Assembly: GCA_035474375.1 (NCBI GenBank)
Contig: DATINJ010000209.1
Location: 1 to 64,000, forward strand
Source: JANNPJ01 sp035474375
Lineage (GTDB): Bacteria; Actinomycetota; Actinomycetes; Actinomycetales; Kineosporiaceae
DNA length: 64,000 bases
Reading direction: 5' to 3'
Both the position numbers and the translations under genes were made by a program. Of the stretch, positions 1-10,393 are shown piece after piece (position 1 is the first letter of the stretch; each line of letters begins with the position of its first letter). A model generated the notes under the pieces. That model did not search any database. It saw nothing but the letters and a program-made list of their open reading frames with translations, and had not been told where the DNA came from.

Positions 1-2358
<2,358 letters not shown>

Positions 2359-2387
2359 CCGTAGCTTTTCCGTCGACCGGCGAATTC

Positions 2388-2508
2388 CCCACTGATCATG
2401 GGAATCTCGCCGGTCGTCGGCGTTTGCGAGAAACCGAGCCCGGATGACGGCAGGATGTCGCACTTGTCGCGGACGTGCGCCGAGTGTTATCGACCTGTGA
2501 TCAGTGGG
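2388..2508. repeat. 11-base inverted repeat with arms 99 bases apart
   Basis: CCCACTGATCA at 2388-2398 is the exact reverse complement of TGATCAGTGGG at 2498-2508. Each arm contains the self-complementary TGATCA. The placement upstream of a ROK-regulated operon makes a pair of operator half-sites possible, but this is inference; the arms may pair by chance. Confidence 0.4.
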
Positions 2509-2532
2509 ACGGCTAGGGATGCTGGCGGGAAA

Positions 2533-2579
2533 CCCTGACACGTGGATATGTTGTCGATGGCAACATATCCACGTCAGGG
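2533..2579. promoter_or_regulatory. 47-base near-perfect palindrome, candidate operator
   Basis: The left arm CCCTGA + CA + CGTGGATATGTTG (2533-2553) pairs with CAACATATCCACG + TCAGGG (2561-2579), around a 7-base centre; the only defect is a 2-base bulge. It lies 108 bases upstream of the binding-protein start. The AT-containing core differs from the GC-rich terminators elsewhere in the window and has no T run. An operator for the ROK repressor encoded at the end of the operon is the simplest reading; a hairpin in a long 5' leader is the alternative. Confidence 0.5.
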
Positions 2580-2686
2580 CCGACGAGGGGTCCTGGCGTG
2601 TGGAGAGTCGTCGTCGGATCCCGTGCCTGCGGGATCCGCCAGTTCGCGCCGGCAGGGTTGCCGGCGCAAGGGAGGACTACACCACC

Positions 2687-3805
2687 ATGCGCAGACAACT
2701 CGTCGCAGCCTTCGCGGTCGGAACCGCTGGCCTGCTTGCCCTTTCGGCTTGTGGCAGCTCGGACAGCGCGACCCCCGGCGGAGACGCCGCCACTTCTGCG
2801 GCGGTCAAGGGCAAGGTCGGCGTGATTCTTCCCGACACCGCGTCCTCGGTCCGCTGGGAGAACAACGACCGTCCCCTGCTGAAGGCCGCTTTCGACGCAG
2901 CTGGGATCGAGTCGGACATCCAGAACGCCGGCGGTGACAAGACCAAGTTCCAGACCATTGCCGACGGCATGATCAGCGCCGGCGTCAAGGTCCTGCTGAT
3001 CGTCAACCTGGACAGCCCGACCGGTGCGGCCGTCGTGAAGAAGGCCACCGCCGCCGGCATCCCGACCATCGACTACGACCGCCTCACGCTCGGCGGCGGC
3101 TCGAAGTACTACGTGTCCTTCGACAACACCGCGGTCGGCACCGCGATCGGTACCGGTTTGGTGAAATGCCTGACGGACAGCGGAAAGAAGCCGGCTGACG
3201 GCGGCATCGTCGAGCTCAACGGCTCGCCGACCGACAACAACGCCACCCTGTTCAAGAACGGATACGACAAGGTGATCAAGGACGCCGGTTACTCCGTCGT
3301 CGCTGACCAGTCGGTTCCGGACTGGGACAACGGCAAGGCCGGAACCCTGTTCGAGCAGATCTACACCCAGCAGAAGGGCAAGTTCATCGGCGTGGCCGCC
3401 GCGAACGACGGCCTCGGCGGTGCGGTTGTCGCGCGGCTGAAGAAGCAGGGCCTGGCCGGCAAGATCCCGGTCACCGGCCAGGATGCGACCGACGAGGGCC
3501 TGCAGCGGGTGCTGCTCGGTACCCAGTGCGTCACCGTCTACAAGGCCGTCAAGGCCGAGGCGGACGCGGCTTCCAAGCTGGCGATCGCGCTGGCCACCGG
3601 CGACACCGCCGCTGCCGACGCGCTGGCCACCGGCAAGACGAACGACTCCACCACCAAGCAGGACGTCCCGTCCGTGCTGCTGACGCCGGTCGCGATCTAC
3701 CCGGAGAACGTCAAGGACGTCGTCGCCGACCAGTTCACCACGGCGGACAAGCTCTGCACCACCGCCGAGCTGAAGAAGGCCTGCACCAAGTACGGCGTCT
3801 CCTGA
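2687..3805 (+). CDS. xylF: Sugar (xylose-type) ABC transporter substrate-binding lipoprotein
   Basis: Extracellular sugar receptor delivering substrate to the ATPase and permease encoded next. The start at 2687 is chosen because it gives a lipoprotein signal peptide (MRRQ, hydrophobic stretch, lipobox LSAC with lipidated Cys22) and a Shine-Dalgarno AAGGGAGGA ten bases upstream; the open frame to 2504 lacks both. The mature 350 residues form a Peripla_BP_4-type fold, with NNAGGDK-like and DYDRLTLGG segments typical of the XylF/ChvE group. Length 372 aa is normal. Xylose is inferred from family resemblance and from the neighbouring ATPase, permease and ROK gene; another pentose is possible. Confidence 0.88.
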   Translation: MRRQLVAAFAVGTAGLLALSACGSSDSATPGGDAATSAAVKGKVGVILPDTASSVRWENNDRPLLKAAFDAAGIESDIQNAGGDKTKFQTIADGMISAGVKVLLIVNLDSPTGAAVVKKATAAGIPTIDYDRLTLGGGSKYYVSFDNTAVGTAIGTGLVKCLTDSGKKPADGGIVELNGSPTDNNATLFKNGYDKVIKDAGYSVVADQSVPDWDNGKAGTLFEQIYTQQKGKFIGVAAANDGLGGAVVARLKKQGLAGKIPVTGQDATDEGLQRVLLGTQCVTVYKAVKAEADAASKLAIALATGDTAAADALATGKTNDSTTKQDVPSVLLTPVAIYPENVKDVVADQFTTADKLCTTAELKKACTKYGVS

Positions 3806-3833
3806 TCGATCGGCTCAACTGATTGGTAAGCCC

Positions 3834-3866
3834 GTTGCGGGGGCCGTGTTTCACGGCCCCCGCAAC
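3834..3866. terminator. Strong intercistronic hairpin after the binding-protein gene
   Basis: A perfect 15-base-pair stem, GTTGCGGGGGCCGTG (3834-3848) with CACGGCCCCCGCAAC (3852-3866), and a TTT loop. There is no T run. It lies between the abundant binding protein and the ATPase, 28 bases after the stop. Such hairpins usually act as partial terminators or 3' mRNA stabilisers that raise the receptor-to-transporter ratio; that role is inferred. Confidence 0.75.
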
Positions 3867-3904
3867 GTCTCAACGTTCAGCGTGCGCAGGGCCTAGGAGT
3901 AGCC

Positions 3905-4708
3905 ATGACAGATCGCGCGACAGATTCGGGGGTTGCCCCGCTGCTGAGTTTGCGGGGCATGAACAAGAGTTTTGGTGCGGTGCACGTGCTCAAGGACGCT
4001 GGAATCGACGCCTGGGCCGGCAAAGTCACCGCGCTGGTGGGTGACAACGGGGCCGGAAAGTCGACCATGGTCAAGGGCATCGCCGGAATTTACTCGTTCG
4101 ACGACGGTGACTACCGCTTCGATGGCCGCACCGTGCACGTGACGAACCCGAAACAGTCTGCAGCTCTGGGCATTGAGGTCGTCTACCAGGACCTCGCACT
4201 CTGTGACAACCTGGACGTCGTTCAAAACATGTTCCTGGGACGCGAAATGCGCGCCGGCATCACGTTGGACGAGACCTCAATGGAGCGTCGCGCCGCCGAG
4301 ACCTTGGCCGGGCTATCGGTGCGAACCCTGAAATCGGTTCGCCAGAAGGTCTCCAGCCTGTCCGGTGGTCAGCGACAGACCGTCGCGATCGCCAAATCCG
4401 TACTCTGGAACAGCAAAGTCGTGATCCTCGACGAGCCGACCGCCGCCCTCGGTGTGGCCCAGACCGAGCAGGTGCTGAATCTGGTCCGCAGGCTGGCGGA
4501 CAACGGCCTGGCCGTCATCCTGATCACTCACAACATGAACGACGTGGTGCGGGTGGCCGACAGCATTTGCGCGTTGTACCTCGGCCGGACCGCCGCCCAG
4601 GTAGACGCGGGGACCGTGAACACCACCCAGATCGTTGAGTTGATCACTGCCGGCTACAGCGGCGACATCGGGCTGCCGCCGAACATCGCCAAGGAGGCCG
4701 TCGCGTGA
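3905..4708 (+). CDS. xylG: Sugar ABC transporter ATP-binding protein
   Basis: Cytoplasmic ATPase that powers the sugar importer. One ABC domain is present, with Walker A GDNGAGKST at residues 46-54, signature LSGGQRQ from 152, Walker B VVILDEP (Asp176, Glu177) and switch His209. At 267 aa it is a single-domain protein, unlike the two-domain (about 500 aa) XylG/RbsA/MglA proteins of enteric bacteria; short versions are usual in actinobacterial xylose operons, so two copies presumably dimerise. Start: AGGAG at 3895-3899 precedes the ATG. The stop overlaps the permease start by four bases. Confidence 0.92.
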   Translation: MTDRATDSGVAPLLSLRGMNKSFGAVHVLKDAGIDAWAGKVTALVGDNGAGKSTMVKGIAGIYSFDDGDYRFDGRTVHVTNPKQSAALGIEVVYQDLALCDNLDVVQNMFLGREMRAGITLDETSMERRAAETLAGLSVRTLKSVRQKVSSLSGGQRQTVAIAKSVLWNSKVVILDEPTAALGVAQTEQVLNLVRRLADNGLAVILITHNMNDVVRVADSICALYLGRTAAQVDAGTVNTTQIVELITAGYSGDIGLPPNIAKEAVA

Positions 4709-5958
4709 CCGTCACTGCTGCCGCACCCGCGCCGGACATCGAGGACGACAACAGCGTCGGCTCCGTGTTCCGGGCTTACTTGAACCGCCTGCGCGGCGGG
4801 GATGTCGGCTCGTTGCCGGCGCTCCTCGGTTTCGTCGCCTTGGTCATCCTGTTCGCGGCGATGCGCCCGGACACCTTCGCGTCATCTCGAAATGCCGCCA
4901 ACCTGCTGACCCAGTCCGCCCCGGTGATCTTCATCGCGATGGGTCTGGTGTTCATCCTGCTGCTCGGCGAGATTGACCTGGGCGCCGGCTACACCGCCGG
5001 AACCTCGGCCGCCGTAATGGGCGTGCTGATGACGAATCACGGCATTGCCTGGCCACTCGCGGTCGTCGCCTGCGTCGCCACCGGCGTGGTGGTCGGGTTG
5101 CTGGTCGGGCTGCTCGTCGCCCGACTGGACATCCCCTCGTTCGTCGTCACCCTGGCCTTCTTCCTCGGGCTCCAGGGTGTGCTGCTGCTGGTCATCGGCG
5201 AAGGTGGAACGCTCAGCATCACCAGCCCGACGATCCTCGCGATCATGAACAACAACCTCAGCCCGATGCTCGGCTGGTTGTTCTTCGCGGTGGTTGTCCT
5301 CGGCTTCGCCGGCAGCCTGTTCTGGTCGACGGCCACCCGTCGTCGGGCCGGCCTTCCGGTCGCCAGCAGCGGGGTTATGATCGCCAAGGTGCTGGCGCTG
5401 GCCATCCCGCTCGGGATCGCCACCTACTTGTTGAACCTGGAGCGGGCGGTAAACCCGCTGATCAAGTCGCTGCGGGGAATCCCGATCGTGGTGCCGTTCA
5501 CCCTGGTGTTCCTGGTGGTGCTGAGCTTCCTGCTGGGGCGGACGGCGTTCGGCCGGCACGTCTACGCGGTCGGTGGCAACACCGAGGCTGCCCGCCGGGC
5601 CGGCATCAACGTTCCAGCGATCAAGATCATGTGCTTCATCATCGGCTCGTCGATGGCCGCGATCGCCGGAATCCTGTTCGCCTCGCGCGACAACTCGGTC
5701 TCGCCGACCACCGGTGGGGCCTCGACCCTGCTGTACGCGGTGGGTGCCGCCGTGATCGGTGGAACGTCGCTGTTCGGTGGCAAGGGCCGGGTCGCGGACG
5801 CGATTCTCGGTGGTCTGGTGATCGCCGTGATCGACAACGGGCTACCGCTGATCACCCAGAAGTCCGGGATCCAGTTCATCGTCACTGGCCTGGTCCTGTT
5901 GCTTGCTGCGAGCGTCGACGCCATCTCCCGGCGACGGTCGGCCGCCACCGGGAGGTGA
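4705..5958 (+). CDS. xylH: Sugar ABC transporter permease
   Basis: Integral membrane channel subunit of the sugar importer, BPD_transp_2 family. It begins with GTG inside a GTGA overlap with the ATPase stop, so translation is coupled. The 417 residues contain a cytoplasmic N-terminal region of about 40 residues and roughly ten hydrophobic segments. The family signature region (AVGGNTEAARRAGI), which contacts the ATPase, lies in the C-terminal third, followed by GGASTLLYAVGAAVIGGTSLFGG. Length and topology fit XylH rather than the shorter RbsC. The end overlaps the regulator gene by four bases. Confidence 0.92.
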   Translation: MTVTAAAPAPDIEDDNSVGSVFRAYLNRLRGGDVGSLPALLGFVALVILFAAMRPDTFASSRNAANLLTQSAPVIFIAMGLVFILLLGEIDLGAGYTAGTSAAVMGVLMTNHGIAWPLAVVACVATGVVVGLLVGLLVARLDIPSFVVTLAFFLGLQGVLLLVIGEGGTLSITSPTILAIMNNNLSPMLGWLFFAVVVLGFAGSLFWSTATRRRAGLPVASSGVMIAKVLALAIPLGIATYLLNLERAVNPLIKSLRGIPIVVPFTLVFLVVLSFLLGRTAFGRHVYAVGGNTEAARRAGINVPAIKIMCFIIGSSMAAIAGILFASRDNSVSPTTGGASTLLYAVGAAVIGGTSLFGGKGRVADAILGGLVIAVIDNGLPLITQKSGIQFIVTGLVLLLAASVDAISRRRSAATGR

Positions 5959-7178
5959 CCCGGCCACCGATCGGTGGCGCTCCGGACGTACGCAGGCACA
6001 ACCTTTCTGCCCTGCTGCACCACTTGCACATCGGTGGGCCGATGCGGCGTGCGGAGCTCACCGATCTCACCGGGCTGAACCGCAGCACGATCGCCGGGCT
6101 GGTCGCCGAACTGGAGGCCCTCGGCGCGGTCACCCAGGAGCCCGGTCCGGCGATCGGGGGCCGGCCGACCAAGGCTGGCCGGCCCTCGCCGGTGGTCCGG
6201 GCCTGCCCGGAGACGGTGCAGGTACTGGCCGCCGACGTGGCGGTCGGCCGGATCTCGATGGCGTTGATCGGGCTCGGCGGGTCGGTAGTGGCCCGCCGCG
6301 CTCGATCGGTCAGCGACACCTCGCCCAAGGCGATGGCCGAGCTGCTCGCCTCGATCGGCCGGGAACTGATCGACAGCCCGAAAGCCGGTCAGCACGTCGT
6401 CGGCCTGGGGATCTCGGTGCCCGGCGTGGTCCGGGGCAGTGACGGGAATGTCCGCTTCGCGCCGAACCTGGGGTGGGCCGATGCGCCGTTCCATGCGCTG
6501 GTGACCGACGCACTGGCTGCTCGAGGGCTACCTACCCTGCCGGTTCGAGTCGGCAACGACGGGTACCTCGGAGCCTTGGCCGAACACCTGCGCGGGGCCG
6601 CTCGCGGGGTAGCCGACCTGGTCTTCGTCGAAGGCGAGGTGGGCGTCGGTTGTGGCGTGATCGTCGGCGGGCGCCCGCTGGTCGGGGCCGGCGGCTATGC
6701 CGGAGAACTGGGCCACATGTCAGTCCGCGGGGACGGACGACGCTGCCGGTGCGGTGCCAAGGGGTGCTGGGAGACCGAGATCGGCACCGAGGCGATGGCT
6801 CGCGCTCTGGGCCTGCCGGACGATGCCGGTGACGACCAAGTGGTCGCCTTGCTGCGGGCCGGTGGGCCGCAGCGCGCCGTCCAACTCAACGAGGTGGCGC
6901 ACTATCTCGGGGTCGGCTTGGCGAACGTGGTCAACCTGCTGAACCCCCGGCTGGTGATCCTCGGTGGGCTGTTGCGGGATCTGTATCCGCTGGTCGCCGT
7001 CCAGGTCGGGGAGGTGCTGGCCGAGGCCGCGCTGCAGGCACCGATGGAGCAGGTCACGCTGGCCGTGCCGTTGCTGGGCGGCGATGCGGTGTTGATCGGG
7101 GCCGCCGAATTCGCTTGGGAGGCCACCCTCGCCGACCCCGCGGCGGTACTCGGTCAGCCTGTCGTGCGCGGGGTATAG
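5955..7178 (+). CDS. ROK-family transcriptional regulator
   Basis: Sugar-responsive regulator, likely repressor of the preceding transporter operon. The N-terminus (residues about 10-65) is a winged helix-turn-helix (LTGLNRSTIAGLVAELEALG), followed by a ROK sugar-kinase fold. The ROK zinc motif CRCGAKGCWE is intact (Cys264, Cys266, Cys271), with GAGGYAGELGHM just before it. The GTG start at 5955 overlaps the permease stop (GTGA). A GGGAGG run abuts this start, so initiation is presumably by coupling; no other start lies at a better distance. 407 aa is the usual length. In Streptomyces coelicolor the ROK regulator next to xylFGH is Rok7B7 (SCO6008), and this gene occupies the same position. 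Confidence 0.88.
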   Translation: MTRPPIGGAPDVRRHNLSALLHHLHIGGPMRRAELTDLTGLNRSTIAGLVAELEALGAVTQEPGPAIGGRPTKAGRPSPVVRACPETVQVLAADVAVGRISMALIGLGGSVVARRARSVSDTSPKAMAELLASIGRELIDSPKAGQHVVGLGISVPGVVRGSDGNVRFAPNLGWADAPFHALVTDALAARGLPTLPVRVGNDGYLGALAEHLRGAARGVADLVFVEGEVGVGCGVIVGGRPLVGAGGYAGELGHMSVRGDGRRCRCGAKGCWETEIGTEAMARALGLPDDAGDDQVVALLRAGGPQRAVQLNEVAHYLGVGLANVVNLLNPRLVILGGLLRDLYPLVAVQVGEVLAEAALQAPMEQVTLAVPLLGGDAVLIGAAEFAWEATLADPAAVLGQPVVRGV

Positions 7179-7190
7179 CGTCCCTTCATT

Positions 7191-7559
7191 GTGAGCGCAC
7201 ATACCCCGCCGGGATGGCCGGCCGTCGTACCGCCGCCGGGTACACCGGACTGGGAGCAGGCCGCCGCCGAATGGCTGCTCGACCTGTGCCCGGCGGACTT
7301 TCGCGGTTACCCGGTGCTGCGCCGGCATCCGCTGGCACTAGCCTGGCTGGCTGGTCGAACCGTGGACGCCGCCCGGCAGGCGATGGCCACGGCGCTCAGC
7401 CGAGGCCGGGCGGAGCTGACCGAGTCGCTGCAACCGCCGGTGGTGGACCAGGTCCTGCAAACCGTGGAACGCGAGCAGGCCCGACTGCTGGCTGCCGCCC
7501 GCGGCGTCACCCTGATCGAGCAATCTCTGCGTGGCCACCGCCACGTCCCCCGGATGTAG
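7191..7559 (+). CDS. Conserved hypothetical protein, 122 aa
   Basis: I do not recognise a domain. The GTG start lies 12 bases after the ROK gene stop, so it probably belongs to the same transcript. The protein opens with a Pro-rich segment (PPGWPAVVPPPGTPDW), then a mostly helical region (residues 20-120) rich in Ala, Leu and Arg with a central GRAELTESL stretch. No signal peptide, membrane segment or metal motif is visible. Codon use with high GC at third positions supports real coding. Similar small genes occur near dxs in other actinobacteria as far as I recall, but no function is known to me. Confidence 0.65.
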   Translation: MSAHTPPGWPAVVPPPGTPDWEQAAAEWLLDLCPADFRGYPVLRRHPLALAWLAGRTVDAARQAMATALSRGRAELTESLQPPVVDQVLQTVEREQARLLAAARGVTLIEQSLRGHRHVPRM

Positions 7560-7808
7560 GGACGGCCTGGCCGCTTCGGTGAAACATTTGCAGGGATTGT
7601 GGTGGGTTGATAGGGCGTGTCCCGTCGTCCGATCCACAGACCGGACGGCGGGTCAGTTATCCACAATCGGCCGGCCATCGCGCCGCGGAGCTGCATTCGG
7701 CGGAACCATCTCTTCATGCCACCACGCCAGCGCAGTCACCAGCACGAGAGCGCACCGCGCGAACCGTTCCGAGCTCGAGAACGTGGGCGATGGTCAGATA
7801 ATGGGGTC

Positions 7809-8309
7809 ATGACGGCGTCCACGGTGAACCTCATCGACCTGGCTGGCCAGCGCCCCCTGCAGATCGAGGATCTGCCTCGGGAGGTCGACAACGTTCGGTA
7901 TGAGCTGATTGATGGGAGTCTGTACGTGACGCCGCTGGCGGACTACGAGCATCAGGATCTTGTCTTGAAGATCGCAATGCTCTTAGCAGCCAAGAATCCA
8001 CAAGGTTCCACCGTACTTCCCGGGGTGAACGTGATTCTCGGGAGCCAGACCATCGTCGAGCCCGACGTCGCCGTGGTGGACCCGGCGCATCTGGTCCACG
8101 ACGGGCTCGGGGTGTCGCCGAAGGGCTTGCTGTTCGTTGTCGAGATCACCTCGCCATCCACCCGACGTCGAGATCTGACGATCAAGCGGCAGCTGTACAG
8201 CGAGTGGGAGGTGCCGTATCTCGTCGTCGACCGCAGCACCAGCCCGCACACCTACGCCGGCTACGGCGACCTTCCCACCTGGGCCGGCGTCGTTCTGCCC
8301 GATCGCTGA
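7809..8309 (+). CDS. Uma2-family (DUF820) putative endonuclease
   Basis: PD-(D/E)XK-like protein of the Uma2 family, widespread in actinobacteria and cyanobacteria and of unclear role. The start is the ATG at 7809, giving 166 aa; the upstream open frame reads through non-coding sequence. Recognisable elements are YELIDGSLYVTP near residue 35, the acidic core IVEPDVAVVD (near 80-90), and LLFVVEITSPSTRRRDLTIKRQLY, which supplies the E-x-K-like active-site strand and following Lys/Arg. The C-terminus is slightly short compared with 180-200 aa members. A second Uma2 gene lies at 28427-28993. It is flanked by non-coding DNA on both sides and is not in an evident operon. Confidence 0.82.
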   Translation: MTASTVNLIDLAGQRPLQIEDLPREVDNVRYELIDGSLYVTPLADYEHQDLVLKIAMLLAAKNPQGSTVLPGVNVILGSQTIVEPDVAVVDPAHLVHDGLGVSPKGLLFVVEITSPSTRRRDLTIKRQLYSEWEVPYLVVDRSTSPHTYAGYGDLPTWAGVVLPDR

Positions 8310-8442
8310 GATCCCCGACCGCCGACGATTCCGATCGCTGACGGGTAGGTCGGCGGTGTGACTTGAAATGGGGGGTCCGAGGACGCGCGGTTCGGTCACC
8401 GCACCTAGACTCAGGGCTCCGGCTTGATGGAGGAGTGCGTAG

Positions 8443-10335
8443 ATGGTGGCTCTCGCGAATATCCGCGGGCCGGAAGACCTGAACGGTCTTAACCGGGAGG
8501 AATTGGACGATCTGGCTGCCCAGATCCGCGAGTTTCTGATTCGCGAGGTCTCCCGCACCGGTGGGCACTTGGGCCCGAACCTGGGTGTGGTCGAGCTCAC
8601 GCTGGCGGTGCACCGGGTGTTCGAATCACCGCTGGACAAGATCGTTTTCGATACCGGTCACCAGTGTTACGTACACAAGCTGATCACCGGCCGTCAGGAC
8701 TTCTCCGCGCTGAAGCGGCGTGGCGGTTTGTCCGGCTATCCCTCCCGGGTCGAGTCCGAGCATGACATCGTCGAGAGCTCGCACGCGTCGTCGTCGCTCT
8801 CCTGGGCAGACGGGCTGGCCAAGGCGCATCAGCTGCTCGGGCACAGCGACCGGCATGTGATCGCGGTCGTCGGGGACGGTGCACTGACCGGCGGGATGGC
8901 CTGGGAGGCGCTGAACAACATCGCCGTCGGCCGGGACCGCAACCTGGTGATCGTGGTCAACGACAACGAGCGCTCCTATGCTCCGACGATCGGCGGCCTC
9001 GCCGACCGGCTCGCCACCTTGCGGACCGCGCAGGGCTACGAACGAGTGCTCGACTTGGGCAAGTCGGTGCTGCAGCGCGGCGGCGCGCCGGGCCGATTCG
9101 CCTACGAGACGCTGCACGGCGTGAAGAAGGGCATTAAGGACATCGTCGCCCCACAGGGCCTCTTCGAGGACCTCGGGCTGAAGTATGTCGGTCCGGTCGA
9201 CGGTCACGACATCGACGCCATGGAGCGCGCGCTGCGCCGGGCCAAGACCTACGGCGGGCCGGTGATCGTGCATGCGATCACCCAGAAGGGCCGAGGCTAC
9301 CCGCCCGCATTGAACGACGAGGCAGACCAGTTCCACGCCGTCGGGGTGATCGACCCGGTCACCGGGGTGCCGTTGAAGAGCAGCGCCGGGCAGAGCTGGA
9401 CCAGTGTGTTCGCCGACGAGATCCTCAGCGTCGCCACCGAACGGCCGGACGTCGTCGGCATCACCGCCGCGATGCTGATCCCGGTGGGCCTGCATCGGTT
9501 CGCGGAGCGATTCCCGAGCCGGGTGTTCGACGTCGGAATCGCCGAGCAGCACGCTGTCACCAGTGCAGCCGGGATGGCCCACGGTGGCCTGCACCCAGTG
9601 GTGGCGGTCTATGCGACGTTCATCAATCGAGCCTTTGATCAGCTCCTGATGGATGTCGCCCTGCACCACGAGGGCGTCACGTTCGTGCTCGATCGCGCCG
9701 GGGTGACCGGTGACGACGGGGCCAGCCACAACGGCATGTGGGATCTGTCTCTGCTCGGCCTGGTCCCCGGAATTCGAATCGCCGCGCCCCGGGATGCGCC
9801 CCGGGTGCGAGAACTGCTTCGCGAGGCGGTCGCCGTGGACGACGGCCCGACCGTCCTCCGGTTCCCGAAGGGCGCGGTGGCCGCAGAGACCGCAGCCCTG
9901 GACCGGATCGGCGAAATGGACGTGCTCGCTCGCCACGGCGAGGAGGATGTGCTCCTGGTCGCCGTCGGCTCGATGGTCGGGCTCGGGCTGGACGTCGCCG
10001 ACCGGCTCACCCAGCAGGGGATTGGCGTCACGGTGGTCGACCCGCGCTGGGTGCTCCCGGTGGACGGCGCGCTGCCGGCCCTGGCCGCGCGCCATCGGCT
10101 GGTCGTGGTGGTGGAGGACAACGGCGTCGCCGGCGGGGTGGCCACGGCGGTGGCGACCGCGCTGCGGGCCGTACGGGTGCCGACCGTGGTGCAAGGATTC
10201 GGCATCCCGCAGCAGTTCCTTGATCATGCCAGCCGCGCACAGGTACTAGAGCAGATCGGGCTCACCGCGCAGGAGGTCTCCCGCGAGGTGGTGGAGCACT
10301 TCGCTCGCCAGGAGGCGACTCTCGCCGATCTGTAG
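8443..10335 (+). CDS. dxs: 1-deoxy-D-xylulose-5-phosphate synthase
   Basis: Thiamine-diphosphate enzyme joining pyruvate and glyceraldehyde 3-phosphate, the entry step of the MEP isoprenoid pathway. The 630-aa protein has the ThDP/Mg motif GDGALTGG (Asp145) through NDNERS, the DTGHQCYVHK histidine loop, and the catalytic glutamate in GIAEQHAVTS (Glu368), then a transketolase C-terminal domain. Start chosen from GGAGGAG (8429-8435) seven bases before the ATG. The sequence has MLIPVGL where many DXS proteins have MxxPTGL, a minor change near the active site; otherwise full length. Monocistronic, and followed by a strong hairpin. Confidence 0.96.
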   Translation: MVALANIRGPEDLNGLNREELDDLAAQIREFLIREVSRTGGHLGPNLGVVELTLAVHRVFESPLDKIVFDTGHQCYVHKLITGRQDFSALKRRGGLSGYPSRVESEHDIVESSHASSSLSWADGLAKAHQLLGHSDRHVIAVVGDGALTGGMAWEALNNIAVGRDRNLVIVVNDNERSYAPTIGGLADRLATLRTAQGYERVLDLGKSVLQRGGAPGRFAYETLHGVKKGIKDIVAPQGLFEDLGLKYVGPVDGHDIDAMERALRRAKTYGGPVIVHAITQKGRGYPPALNDEADQFHAVGVIDPVTGVPLKSSAGQSWTSVFADEILSVATERPDVVGITAAMLIPVGLHRFAERFPSRVFDVGIAEQHAVTSAAGMAHGGLHPVVAVYATFINRAFDQLLMDVALHHEGVTFVLDRAGVTGDDGASHNGMWDLSLLGLVPGIRIAAPRDAPRVRELLREAVAVDDGPTVLRFPKGAVAAETAALDRIGEMDVLARHGEEDVLLVAVGSMVGLGLDVADRLTQQGIGVTVVDPRWVLPVDGALPALAARHRLVVVVEDNGVAGGVATAVATALRAVRVPTVVQGFGIPQQFLDHASRAQVLEQIGLTAQEVSREVVEHFARQEATLADL

Positions 10336-10348
10336 CCGCCGAGCCGAA

Positions 10349-10389
10349 ACCGTTTCTGCGAGAAGCTATATCAATCTCGCGGAAACGGT
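10349..10389. terminator. Bidirectional hairpin terminator between convergent genes
   Basis: A 15-pair stem with one G-T wobble: ACCGTTTCTGCGAGA (10349-10363) pairs with TCTCGCGGAAACGGT (10375-10389) around an 11-base AT-rich loop. It sits 14 bases after the dxs stop and 5 bases before the stop of the gene on the minus strand, so it can serve both. Confidence 0.8.
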
Positions 10390-10393
10390 CGGA

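Larger units (their letters stand above)
2359..2686. other. Intergenic region between acnA and the sugar transporter
   Basis: About 330 bases with no convincing gene. It holds an 11-base inverted repeat about 100 bases apart and a large near-perfect palindrome, both described separately, and it must carry the promoter of the transporter operon. A Shine-Dalgarno run AAGGGAGGA (2668-2676) precedes the transporter start by ten bases. Confidence 0.7.

Noticed and set aside
2504..2686. Extended N-terminus of the sugar-binding protein from a start at 2504
   Set aside because: It would span the large palindrome and bury the lipoprotein signal; a good ribosome site points to 2687.
6541..6560. A GGTTCGAGTC stretch resembling a tRNA T-loop
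   Set aside because: It is within the ROK coding sequence, and no cloverleaf could be built around it; I saw no tRNA gene in the window.
8626..10227. A 533-codon minus-strand frame inside dxs
   Set aside because: Fully antisense to a complete DXS coding sequence; expected in high-GC DNA.
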